Under the pieces are notes generated by a model. That model did no database searches, was not told the origin of the DNA, and saw only the letters and a list, made by a program, of their open reading frames with translations. Below are positions 48,986-60,057 of a stretch of DNA of 64,000 nt, piece after piece; the stretch's first letter is position 1; the number at the start of each line of letters is the position of its first letter. Position numbers and translations under genes: made by a program. The stretch covers positions 1 through 64,000 of the forward strand of contig VCJN01003403.1 in assembly GCA_006384855.1 (NCBI GenBank), read 5' to 3'. Source of the stretch: Tetraselmis striata (taxonomy: Eukaryota; Chlorophyta; Chlorodendrophyceae; Chlorodendrales; Chlorodendraceae).

Positions 48986-49967
48986 CACTCCGCCAGCCCC
49001 GCCTCTTTCCGCGCAGGTCCTACGTTCCATTGTATGTATATACATACGTACATGTACTGCTCCGAAACCAGCCCAAACTTAATGAGTGCACAAGTGTAAA
49101 TGGGGGGGGGGGGGGGGGGGGGGATGTGGCGGCGGGGCATCCACTCACACATACCCCGGCGATGCATGACAAATATTACATGCCGTGGCGGGTCGGCGGG
49201 CCGACCCGGCGGGCCGACCCGGCGGGGGGGGGGGGGGGGGGGGGCGTCTATTCAACTACACGTGCGACAGTGTCGTTTCGTGGAGCAGTATATGTGCCCG
49301 GCCTCATTTATACCGCCCCCTACCTGCGCTGCATGGTCTACCCCTACGAATTACTTAGCACAAACCGCCATTACTTAATAGGAACCTAGCACAGCCAGGC
49401 TTATATGCCCGCTTTCCCGATCAACTTCTACGCACTTTCCGTCCCTCAACCGCCGGACATGGGGGTTAAGCCGCCAGCCTCGGCAGTTACTTGGCATCCC
49501 GTACCGTGTCCATGGCTTCGCAGCTCTGCCGCTGGCACACGCCGAGTCCGGCGCTTGCTGCCGCGGGGTTGCGCACGCATGCACGCACGGTAATACGCCG
49601 CCGACGCCGCCACGCTTACTTCCACCACCTTCGCCAGCCGCAGCTTCGCACGCCTTTCCGCCGACATACGAAACGCACGAATCCCCCCCCGTCCCCGCGT
49701 CATGTATATTATATTCGAGGCGACTATGCGGGGCGCAGCACACGCCGCGGCGTGGGTCGGCGGAGCGACAGGCGGCGGGAGCCCTAATGGCCGGGCAGTA
49801 TCCACACCCACACAGGCACCGCCGCTCACCTCCGACGCGGATGAACCGCCTCCCAAAGGAAACATGCCGGTTGGTGGTAAGCCCAGCAGGCGTGCGTGGG
49901 GTGCCGGCGCCGGTACTGGTGCGACGGAGCTGTCGCGTCAGGAACCGCACCGCATGTGGAGCAACAC

Positions 49968-50597
49968 ATGGCGGTGCCGGCCCCACCTATGTCTAGGGCC
50001 ACCTCCTCACAACACCCCGCCACGACGGCGTCGGCCACCGCCGACGGCGCCGTTGCGGGGGGGGACGCCCTGCCAGGCGACGATGATGCGCCTGGTGCGC
50101 CGCGTCAGGAGGCGGAGGAGGCCGTGGTCGAGGCGACTGATCGGGCTGAGGGGGTTGTCGAGGCGAGCGAGGCTGCGCTCGCGCCACCCGCCCCGCAGCC
50201 ACCTGCGGGACATGCCGACTTGCTCGTCGCCATGTTGACCGGAGCACTACGAGCAGTGGGGGGAGGCGGCCACATGCACTATCATGTGCGTGTCCTGGCC
50301 GGACGCCCGTCATGCGTGGACTGCGGCCAACGGACGGACTGGGAGTGTTGCTGCGACGGCACCCCGGCTTTGTGCGGCCCCAAGTACCCATGCATGGCGA
50401 CCCATCAGCGGGCAGTCCCCTGCCCGACCACGGCCACGAAGAGGGCGGAGTTCCGCCATGTCAGGGACGCGTTCCACGACGCGACTCGCGCCGCCGTGTG
50501 TGAGGCTTCCGAGAAGGCACGCGCGGCTGGTGGGGTGCGCAGGGTGAGGCGGCGGACGGCCCAGGAGCTGAAGGAGAGCGAGACATGCCGTCAGTGA
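49968..50597 (+). CDS. cysteine-cluster protein gene in copy 2 (piggyBac-type CRD-like)
   Basis: Same 209-codon frame as 41617-42246, starting at the equivalent ATG. Differences in the protein are few (for example PGQEAEE becomes PRQEAEE, AVAGGG becomes AVGGGG), and all cysteines and the terminal histidine of the cluster are kept. It may be the last exon of a larger transposon gene. Confidence 0.5.
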   Translation: MAVPAPPMSRATSSQHPATTASATADGAVAGGDALPGDDDAPGAPRQEAEEAVVEATDRAEGVVEASEAALAPPAPQPPAGHADLLVAMLTGALRAVGGGGHMHYHVRVLAGRPSCVDCGQRTDWECCCDGTPALCGPKYPCMATHQRAVPCPTTATKRAEFRHVRDAFHDATRAAVCEASEKARAAGGVRRVRRRTAQELKESETCRQ

Positions 50598-51489
50598 GGT
50601 CGGGCGCAATGTCATTGGGTGGGGCACACGGGCGTGTAACACTTGCACTTTGCGCGTACTGCTGGGTTACATCCAGGCTGCGTCACACTATGCAACCGGA
50701 AAGGCTGCGTTGCTACTGCAAACGATGCGACGCCTCACTCTGTAGCAACCGCTGCCGCGCCTATCCCACAGCCGCTGCCCCCCCCCCCCCCCCCCCCCCC
50801 GCGCGGGATCCCCGCCATCAACAGCTTGCACTTGCACTTTGCGCGTACTGCTGGGTTACATCCAGGCGGCGTCACACCGGAAAGGCTGCGTTGCTACTGC
50901 AAACGATGCTACGCCTCACTCGGTACGTAGCAACCGCTGCCCCGCCCATCCCACTCGGGATGCTGAGAGCAGCTAAAGGGCACCGGGGGCGGGGCAAGAG
51001 GGAGCAGGGCCAATGATTGTGGAAGAGCGGGGACCCGCTTGCATGCCATCGTATTATATCTTGCACAATATCTGTTGCTGCACTCATATCTCACATCACT
51101 AGCTTAGCTATAGTGATTCCCCCCCCCCCCCCCCCCCCCCGCGCACCGCGTACGCACAAGCCTGGGTATACGCATCAACTGCCCGCCGGGATGAGAAACT
51201 GGTATTGGTAGTGTGTCTGTGGGGTGGAGGGGGGGCAAAAGAGCTGCCAATTGCTGCCAAGCTGGTGCGTTACATTGGGGCAGGCGCTGGGCAGACAATT
51301 GGGGCTCGCTTCAGAGCATTGTCTAGTGCCTATGCGGCTGCGCCGCCTCCGCCGCATGCAGACTCTCCGAGCTCACCAGCACCGCCACCTCAGTCATGCG
51401 GCCCTGCATCCCGCAGCCCGCCGCCGCCAGCCAGATCAGAGGTATCCAGAAGCCAGTGCTGGGGATGTTGCGGCATGACCGCATAGTTT

Positions 51490-54009
51490 TCAGCGCCTGC
51501 CGTCCACAACTTGTAATGCATCCCTTTCCGCCGATTCCGCTGTATGCGCTGTCTTGGCGCCGCGCTGCCCCGGCCGCCGCGCCTTGGCGCCGCGCTGCCC
51601 CGGCCGCCGCGCCTTGGCGCCGCGCTGCCCCGGCCGCCGCGCCTTGGCGCCGCGCTGCCCCGGCCGCCGCGCCTTGGCGCCGCGCTGCCCCGGCCGCCGC
51701 GCTGCCCCGGCCGCCGCGCCTTGGCGCCGCGCTGCCCCGGCCGCCGCGCCTTGGCGCCGCGCTGCCCCGGCCGCCGCGCCTTGGCGCCGCGCTGCCCCGG
51801 CCGCCGCGCCTTGGCGCCGCGCTGCCCCGGCCGCCGCGCCTTGGCGCCGCGCTGCCCCGGCCGCCGCGCGTTGGCGCCGCGCTGCCCCGGCCGCCGCGCC
51901 TTGGCGCCGCGCTGCCCCGGCCGCCGCGCCTTGGCGCCGCGCTGCCCCGGCCGCCGCGCCTTGGCGCCGCGCTGCCCCGGCCGCCGCGCGTTGGCGCCGC
52001 GCTGCCCCGGCCGCCGCGCCTTGGCGCCGCGCTGCCCCGGCCGCCGCGCCTTGGCGCCGCGCTGCCCCGGCCGCCGCGCCTTGGCGCCGCGCTGCCCCGG
52101 CCGCCGCGCGTTGGCGCCGCGCTGCCCCGGCCGCCGCGCGTTGGCGCCGCGCTGCCCCGGCCGCCGCGCGTTGGCGCCGCGCTGCCCCGGCCGCCGCGCC
52201 TTGGCGCCGCGCTGCCCCGGCCGCCGCGCCTTGGCGCCGCGCTGCCCCGGCCGCCGCGCCTTGGCGCCGCGCTGCCCCGGCCGCCGCGCCTTGGCGCCGC
52301 GCTGCCCCGGCCGCCGCGCCTTGGCGCCGCGCTGCCCCGGCCGCCGCGCCTTGGCGCCGCGCTGCCCCGGCCGCCGCGCGTTGGCGCCGCGCTGCCCCGG
52401 CCGCCGCGCCTTGGCGCCGCGCTGCCCCGGCCGCCGCGCGTTGGCGCCGCGCTGCCCCGGCCGCCGCGCCTTGGCGCCGCGCTGCCCCGGCCGCCGCGCC
52501 TTGGCGCCGCGCTGGGTATCGAGTCCTCCCCTCCCTAGTGAGCGCGTCCACCTGCGCCTTGCGCTCGGGGCCGTCCTCCTCCGTCACCACATTCTGCAAA
52601 CCCCACCGCGTGACGAACCACGCAGCTCCTTGCAGGCGCTTGTACATGTGCCCAAGCACCGCCAGTCGTGACACCGAACGCACCACCGCTGGGGACGCGA
52701 GCTCCTTCTCGGGCATGATCGCCTTCACCCGGGCCTCCTCGAGGAGCGGACCGGCGTTAAGAATGGAAAACGTTTCCATGTGGTGCAAGCAGTCCTCCAT
52801 GACCCAGCCGGGCTGCACCGTCACCTTGCCTGACCCTGCAGTCATGGAGGGGAATGCCGTCACGCCCACGCCCACGCCCACGCCCGGGGGGGGGGGGGGG
52901 GGGGGAGGGGTTTACCTTTCGATTCTTGGACACTGCAAACGAAGGGCGCAACCCGCGTTCAAAGTTGCTGGGTATCGGGACTAAAGCCTGGCGCCGGTCT
53001 TCCTGCTTCATAGCTCGGAATCCAATGTGGCCCTGCACGGTGACAAATTTCCTCCAGAAGTCCCTTCCCAAGCCAAAAAAAAACAGGTGGAACGGCGCGA
53101 GGGGGAAGAGGTTGACCATGCTGACATAGCCCCGGACCACATGCACATGGCACACGCCACGGCAGCCAGTGTTCTGCTTGGCCTCCGCCAGCCGGGTTGT
53201 GTTGACCGCACGCCGGGCAAGGTGCGTGATTCACTGGACAAGTCATCGCCTTCATGGACGGTTACCAAGCGAGCCTCCCCGTCCGCATGCACAGGGGGGT
53301 GCTCCTGGGCAGCCGTCATAGCCTCCACAACCTGCCACGCCGACCGGGCGGGTGCGTGTGATTCCATACAACCGCAGTTGAGTGGTGCCACCAGCACGCA
53401 GGCCGGGCCCACTCACCTCTGAACGCAGAAGGCCCACAATGCCCCCGTCCTCGAAAACAGAGCGCCACTGGGTCGCCCCGCCGTAGTCCTCCAACACCCA
53501 CTCGGTAACGACGCCGGTTATCACGCCGTAGTGCCATACTCCCCGGAACTTCTTGGCGATGACCTTCATGTAGAAGTCGCCGGAATCGCCTTTCCATATC
53601 ACGCCCTCATCGCGGGTTCCACGCCCGCCGGCGGCCACGCAGGCGCGTCGATGTCCATACCGTCTTCGCCAACGGGGTCCTCCCCCACGCCCATCACATC
53701 GTCCACCTTCGAGCCGCCGTCGTCCGAGACCGGCGCCGGCGGGCCGTTTCCGACGGCTGCAGCTACTCCTGCTGCCGCCCCTGTTGTTGTTGCTGCTGCT
53801 GCTGCCGCCCCTGCTGCTGCTGCTTGTGATAAGGCGGCCTTGCGGCGCAACTTAGCCGCACGCTTCAACGAGTGGCTACAGTTCGGGTATTTCCGGAAGT
53901 GCCGCTCTCGCGCCATCTTCTCACAAGTGCCCGTCACGTTGCCCCGGCAGTGCTTGCATGAGTACACGCCATCCTTCGACACACTCGCTATCCATCCCTT
54001 TGCCGGCAT
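51490..54009 (-). CDS. BED-finger/transposase-like gene of copy 2
   Basis: An ATG at 54009 opens a BED-like finger (CKHCRGNV...RHFRKYPNC), then an Ala-rich and an acidic linker. A Tudor/chromo-like module (KFRGVWHYGVITGVV, FEDGG) follows in a neighbouring frame, joined by an unidentified short intron or a frameshift, and ends at a GTGAGT donor (53416). The next exon, 53173-52916, is in phase and carries CHVHVVLGYVSMINLFPLAP followed by FHLFFFGLGRDFWRKFV, reminiscent of the H-x-L-x-x-G-x-x-R-D-x-x block of CACTA/Plavaka-type transposases. The last long frame (about 52830-51490) has MEDCLHHMETFSILNAGPLL, a LGHMYKR...TRWGLQNVV block, and then about 32 copies of a ten-residue ARRQGAAAGA-type repeat. 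A catalytic triad is not located. Likely the element's transposase, by inference. Confidence 0.5.
51550..52515. repeat. 30-bp minisatellite, about 32 units (copy 2)
   Basis: Same unit as in copy 1 but almost entirely the GCGC variant, with occasional GCGCG units and one short unit near 51695. Because 30 is a multiple of three and the unit has no stop in five frames I read, repeat change keeps reading frames open on both strands. Confidence 0.92.
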
Positions 54010-54616
54010 GCCTGCTGCCGCGCGCGAGGGGCGGGGGGGGGGGGGGGGGGTTGAGAGTTGGGGTGGATGTAACCCACCACCGGCAGGCAACACAGATGCG
54101 AGTGCGCGGCTGTCCGCGCTTGATTCAACGGTGAGCGGCGGTGACCGTGAGGCGACCCCATACTTCATGCGCGTGCTGGGGCGTTACACAATCATCAGCA
54201 GTTAGGGCGGCTGCATTAAAACGCGCACCTACGAACACCACCTACCGCCTACCACCTACCGTACCACCTACATCCGCCCACACCTCCGCCCGTCGTGCCG
54301 CACATCGCGGCACACCGCGGGGTCAGCGGTCAGCGATGTGCGGTCAGCGATGTGCGGCGATGTGCAATGAGTGCGTACATCCGCCTGTACTTAGCCCGGG
54401 TGCTCCGCGTCGGAGGGCGACACGCGAGCCCGCGTGCGCATATCAATTTGATGAAATTATGGAAACGAGAAATTCATATAGTACTTTACAGGTCGCGCGC
54501 GATAGTCGTCGCTACTGGGTATGAAATCCACGTCCCTCGTCCGTCCCGTATCGTCCCCGTATGTCGTCGTTCGTCACCAGTAGGGCACATTTACGTCACA
54601 TCTGAATCTCACAGTG

Positions 54617-56277
54617 CGACAGGTCGGTGATGCGGCACAGTTCATCCATGTCCCACTCGTCGTGGGGGGAAACTGTGCCCACGCCGATGAGATCGTCGCG
54701 GGTGTGGTGCAAGTAGTGCGCGAGGTATGCGTGTCGCACCGGTAACACGGCGAAGCACCACTCGAGCTTGCCGACCACCGACACTATTTGGAATCAGTCT
54801 CCGCACGGAACCGCCCCGGTGGCCAGCGCGCGGTCTTATACCAAATGCAAGCAAGCCGCCCGCTTATTGGCCGCTCGTGCCGTTGTGACGGATACCTCGC
54901 CTCGGGTCGAGTCCATCATCACGCCGGTGTACTTGCGCCAGGTGTGGGGCGGCCATGCATTCGGTTTTGCTCGGCTTCTCCGGGAAGTTGTACTCCTCAA
55001 TGACGAGCAGGACCGTGAAAAACATTAATTGTTGCTGCCACCACCCAATGAATGATCGGCACAGCTAGACGAAAAAGTCGTCCAAGTACGCTCCGGGCAA
55101 CTTGAGCTTGGAATAATAATCCGCTTATGGCTGGGCTGCCCGGGCGATAGTATGTACGTGAGCCCGTCAGCCCAGACGATATTTCGTATGAATCGGGCCG
55201 AGCAATTTTGTAGATAGGGTGACGACGCGAACCCCTTCATCGCGTACCGCGGTAACGGTAGTATTCACGGGTCATTGGATGCTAGAAGGCCATGTAATCG
55301 GCGTCACCGATGTACATCGACAAGCGGTAGAAAGCGTCCGCGAGGTCGAATTTTGCGAGTCGGTCGCCCCGTTGAATTGCCGGGAGTGCGTCGTGCAAGC
55401 AACATGTCTATCTAGATCGCACGTTTAGAGCGCAAGGACCCGGTCTACTTCAAACCAGAGGAAAACGTACACATTTCGAACTTTGTACGTGTCATGATTG
55501 ATAAGGCAGGCGAAGGCGCCGACATATTGTAATACACGGGACATACTGCAGCGGGCCCTCGACGAAACCTTGGCCGCCTGTATTGACGGTCAATTTCGTT
55601 TTCCGGCCGTCGGGCCCCTGTCTTTGCACGACCGGCAATTCTTTTTTCGGAGTTTCGGCGGGCCGCCGCCTCGTCTATATATTGTTGCGCGTACCCGTAC
55701 TCCATTTCATGTTTGACGTCGGCTAGTATGTGTAGTTCCGATGCGAGTAACGCCGGTAAGTTGACGCGCAGGCCGGGTTGACGTACGTCATAGTGCGAAC
55801 TTCACTGGCCGGGCTGCATATCGAACCACGGGCACCACTCGGCCAGTGCCTGAGGTGAACGTTTAAGGTCAGCATCGCTTGAATGTCGTTCCGGGCCGTG
55901 TATCCCCAATTAACTCGACGTAATGTCTGTGGATGTCTGAGGACTAGTCTTGCTTGGAGAAAAGTCTCCGGACACACATTGGCGTTTTGTATATGAGCGT
56001 ACGTGTGCATGTCGGCATGCGTCACAGCGGAATACAACAGTATTGGTTGGTTGCATAGTGCAAGTGTAATAGCTATAGGTGAATCGCCGCTAGCGTTAAG
56101 TAGCCCGGCCCTGGGGTTCGGCATGGCTGGCGCGTGTCTGGAATGTCAAGGGATATGACGCTCCCGGCCCGAGCTGTGGATGCCGATAGAGAATAGAAAA
56201 CGGTATATGTGCTCCGCCGACTTGTACCGGGCGACCACTCCCTTCCGCAGCTCGAACGCTACCTTGGGGCGACATAG

Positions 56278-56309
<32 letters not shown>

Positions 56310-58416
56310 CCCCAAACATAGTCATTAGTCGCCGACCGTCACCTTGCGCGTCGGGTATAGCCTAGCAACGGTGGCGCTGCGCAAGCGGTGAGGCGCGGCC
56401 CCGACTTCATGTGCGGCTTGCCGCACAGGTAGCACGGGATGGCGATCGGGAGCTCCGGCAGGTGCTTGCGCACCGTGTGCTCACTCGACCCGCACAAGCC
56501 ACATGGTTGTTGCGCCTGCGGCAGGGGCCGGGGGTGGCTTCCGCCTCCGGGCGGGCCCGGGGATGCGGGAGGGTAGCCGGTCGGCGCCGCGGCTCGCGGG
56601 GCTTTGATCCAGTGCATATGCAACTAACCAACCCCGGGAGTGGTAGTTCATCCGCTCATGTAGCCGGTCATGGAAGCTTGGGTGTGTGCCCCCATGGATC
56701 AGCCGCGGGTGCTCCTACACGGTGCGGCAGTTTAAGTGCGACCACGTGTTGTCAGCCACGCGGTCGAACATTGGTGTCGTGCATCCTGACGAGATATCGG
56801 TAAACGGCGCCCTTGGGTAGCTCGACGCCCGGCGGCAGACCGAAGCCCAACTCGAGCGCGGTCCTTGCCTCGTATAGAGCATACGCAGCCGGACCATGAA
56901 TCGCGCCATGCCGTCGAGCATGGCCCGGATCGACGCCGTGTCTTGGAGGAAGCCATTCCTCGTCCACCACGTGGATCAAATGCCAGAGGTACTCGCGCAG
57001 GGTGCGCCAATAGGCGGTGCCTCTAGCTGCCCATATGTGACGCTCCGGCCGTTCCGTAGCGCATCAACTCCAGGAAGGCCTTGCTCTTGATGTTGCCCTT
57101 GTCGGTGTCGGCTGTCACCACGTAGTCCACCGCGGTGTAGTACAAGTGATGTTTGTAGTGATGGAGAGCGGAGCTCGGGGGCGTCCAACTGCGTCCGTGT
57201 TGGCCTTGGCGCCGAGAAACTCGACGGCGTAACTCGGCGCCGCGACATGACGCTCTGGTCTATCCCGCTTGTCGTCAAGCAGGGTGGCGGCGGGCGCGCG
57301 TTCACGTTCCGCATGGCGGCTGTCCGACGCATCGTTCCGCCGCGCCGGTCACTAGTCGTTCCGGTTGTGCTTGGCGACAGGGGGCGCTTCGTTCTCCTGG
57401 CGCGCCCCGGGGAGAAAGGGGGGGGGGGGGGGGGGCGCTTGCCATCGACGACGGCTGCATGTTGGGCCTCATCCACTCGGTCGAAACGCTCGGCCATGTC
57501 GTTGGGCAGCGTTCAAGGCCTTCGGGTCGAGCACAGGGGTCGTAGCCGTAGCGGTATAGTGCCGGGCAGCTGGCCTCCTCCCGGGGCGTACTGCAGGGTC
57601 TCGGGAAAGCCCGGTGGCGGCCGCATGTGGGCCTGGGAGGTCTTGAACAAAGTCTCGTAAACCGGCAGGATCATCATGTTAGGGTCCACTATTGGATTGT
57701 TGTCGTCGTCGAGCGAATAGTTTAAGAGAGAGCGACCAATCTCCACCTAGTGATGACACGCCGAGCAAAGGAGGGTGGTGTGATGGTGTCGTCGGTGATT
57801 TTGACCGCTGAGTTGACGGCCATGACGCGGTTCCAAATTGCGCCCGCTGCACGGTAGGGTAAATTTGATCACGTCGCTAGTGTCGTCGCACGGGGCGTGG
57901 TGGTCCATATCGTGCGAGCTTATCAGACGGACCCCGACCGGGCGATGGCGGGTCTTACCTTTTTCGTCCCTCACGGTGGCGTACGAGCACGGGAGGGGTA
58001 GTTCTCGCATTGCTGGCGTACCCCACAACATTGCGTGGGGTCACCATTTGCCGTCCTTCTGCGCGGCGTTGCAATATACGGCGATTTCTCGACCGATAGC
58101 ACATGGAGAGGTTGGTCATACATGGTACATTAGCGGCGGCGGGGTCTGCTCGGAGCTTTAGACATGCAACCACCCAACAACCGGCCAACGCTTTACGACC
58201 CCGCCCGAGAGAGCGGGCTAGCATAACCAACAATACATCGTCGCCGAACAGAGTCGGGTGGCTAGCTGCCACCTCGTTCAGCCAGCGCAGCCACTACTTC
58301 AGCGTTGAGTGGCCCTCCGGCCCCTTTTCTCTCAGTAGTTCGTCGGCCGGGTCGGCCGGCACACTGAAGTTGCGGGGTTTAGTGCCCTCCGGCATGTTCG
58401 CCATTGGAGTAGCCAT
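54617..58416 (-). other. DIRS-like fossil, 5' two-thirds
   Basis: Reverse transcriptase, knuckle cluster and Gag-like part of the fossil described at 37250-58416. A 30-base C run at about 56279-56308 and a G run at about 57418-57435 lie inside it. Confidence 0.5.
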
Positions 58417-58822
58417 GGTGTCAAGAGGTCGGGAGCAGAGCGCACACGATAACAAGCGAGGCGGGAATCTTGTCGTTGTTTGAGCGATTTAAGAACCAGA
58501 ATACCCAGATTCTAATATTCTAGTATTAGTTCCTTACTTATAAGTGGTAGTAGGCCGGCCGAGGCTTCTGGCGCCCCGTCCACCCACTACCCGCCCTCCT
58601 GCCATTGCTTCATCTTCATACACTTCACTCCTAGACGCCCGCACATGCATGAGAGGATGACGTCGTGACGTGTCGGCATGTAGATGGAAACACACATGGC
58701 TTTTGTTGCCAGGTGTATAATCCTCTCGATCGTGTTGTCTTGCGCACCAATCCAACTGGCGGTGTTGTTTCCGCTAGACCTCGGCGTGATTGGTACGTGT
58801 ATGTATGTTCTGATTGTTAAAC

Positions 58823-58864
<42 letters not shown>

Positions 58865-59877
58865 GGGTGCTTATGCTCCCTGCCGCTCACCGGTCGTGAG
58901 CTTGCTGCACACACCCGTTATGATAAGGGGTGGGCACGCGCGCGCGGTGTGCGCGCAACTTGGCCGCCCTCGCCAAAAAATAAGTCTCCGCCCTGGTCCG
59001 ATCTCAACTCACGGGCGTGAAAATAATTAATGGGTTGGTTAGGGCCGCTATATACAAGATGACGTCGCATGTCGGATTTGACGGATCTCGGAAGAATCTG
59101 CGGCAGGCATTCAGTCGCGACCGTCACATCCAGCATGATCACATACATTTCCCGACGCGTCGTCGGAAGATGTATGAGCTCACGCTCATCTCTTCTGCAT
59201 GCTTGTTAAGCACACACACGGCGTATTTGTCGGAAGACAAACGTACCATAGAAGTGTCGCATGAATCTTTCAGGCAACCACAAGGGGCCCATACCATCCC
59301 ACCGCGCCCTATGGTACCAGTACCCGACCCATGTGCCCCCGCGGCGAGGGGTAGTCTCTCACGGGGGCGAGGGTTCGTGTACATGTTCGGTATGGTTACC
59401 ACATGTTGCGGGCGGCCCGTCGCGGCGGCGAGTTCGCTCTTCGGGCTCGCCGCCACCTAACCTCAAGAAGGCCCGACACGACAACGGCGCAGCGAGACGA
59501 TTGCAGGTAGAGACCACCGAGGGAGGGGGTATGTAGGGTGAGGGTGGCGGGTGGGAGCAAAACATGTGGAATGAGCGGGCTCGCGTTTCTAATGCGGCGG
59601 ACATCCTGCGACCGGGAGTCGCATCAAAAGGGCCGTTGTTGATGCGACTCACGCCGGCCGTGTCCGTCGCATCTCATAACTTTGAGCATGGAGACCAATT
59701 ATTGCGTTTACCGACTTCCGTGCCTCCGGACATCTGCGGCATCTCTGGATTTCTCTTTGGGGATATTCGGGGGTAAAAGTGAAGTTCCGTTCGCCCCGGG
59801 TCATCGGCCTAAGCCGCCCCAGTACTTGACCTCGTGCGCCCACTTAGATCTGTATATCTGGCCATTAGTCGTAGATC
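58417..59877. other. no gene recognised; (CA)n microsatellite
   Basis: May include the 5' flank of the DIRS-like fossil. The frames at 59017-59460 and 59139-59456 mirror each other and carry no motif. Confidence 0.4.
58820..58860 (+). repeat. (CA)n microsatellite, about 20 units
   Basis: Almost uninterrupted CA dinucleotides with one CG near the start. Confidence 0.95.
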
Positions 59878-60057
59878 TGGCCATTAGCCCGTTGCCTCAT
59901 TCGAACCCCGAAGGGCTAATGCATCATCAACCGGGTTAACCCGGGAAACGGGCCCAGAGGATATTGCGCTGATATGACAAAGCCGGGAATCGATATGGGG
60001 ATCTCCAGATCGGGACTCGGGAGACCACCGCTCTCCCGAGCGGACCGCCAACGAGGC
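59878..60057 (-). mobile_element. tRNA-headed SINE, copy D
   Basis: On the minus strand: GTCCGCTCGGGAGAGCGG (A-box/D-arm), GTGGTCTCCCGAG, ATCGATTCCCGGC (B-box), then the shared body with GGTTGATGATGCATTAG and GGGGTTCGAATGAGG. The best-preserved head and body together with copy A. Confidence 0.65.

Larger units (their letters stand above)
46467..54616 (-). mobile_element. CACTA-like DNA transposon, copy 2 (8150 bp)
   Basis: Same termini as copy 1, with a different target duplication: CGA at 46464-46466 and 54617-54619. It is longer mainly because the 30-bp minisatellite has about 32 units and because of a small partial duplication with a C run at about 50760-50930 (a second copy of the TTGCACTTTGCGCG...CGGAAAGGCTGCG block). 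Its transposase-like gene lacks the deletion seen in copy 1, so this is the better candidate for an active copy. The orientation is the same as copy 1. Confidence 0.87.
37250..58416 (-). mobile_element. DIRS-like (tyrosine-recombinase) retroelement fossil, split by two DNA transposons
   Basis: Read on the minus strand the order is: a Gag-like region (about 58416-57500), a two-knuckle cysteine cluster (about 56510-56420; CGLCGSSEH and CYLCGKPH), a reverse transcriptase (about 55420-54617, with a KFDLADAFYRL block and the catalytic YLDD), an RNase H region (46466-45504; IASDASGYAGGAWW) and a region resembling the core of a tyrosine recombinase (about 37500-37330; NPCKEEAMRQLLRVVAK). RT, RNase H then recombinase with no integrase suggests the DIRS/Ngaro group; this is inference. 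Two CACTA-like elements are inserted in it. Without them it would be about 5.6 kb. It is clearly broken, with many breaks, and old. Confidence 0.6.

Noticed and set aside
38110-54616. A simple 8-kb tandem segmental duplication
   Set aside because: Similarity stops exactly at transposon-type inverted termini in both copies, and the flanking 3-bp duplications differ, so two insertions explain it better.
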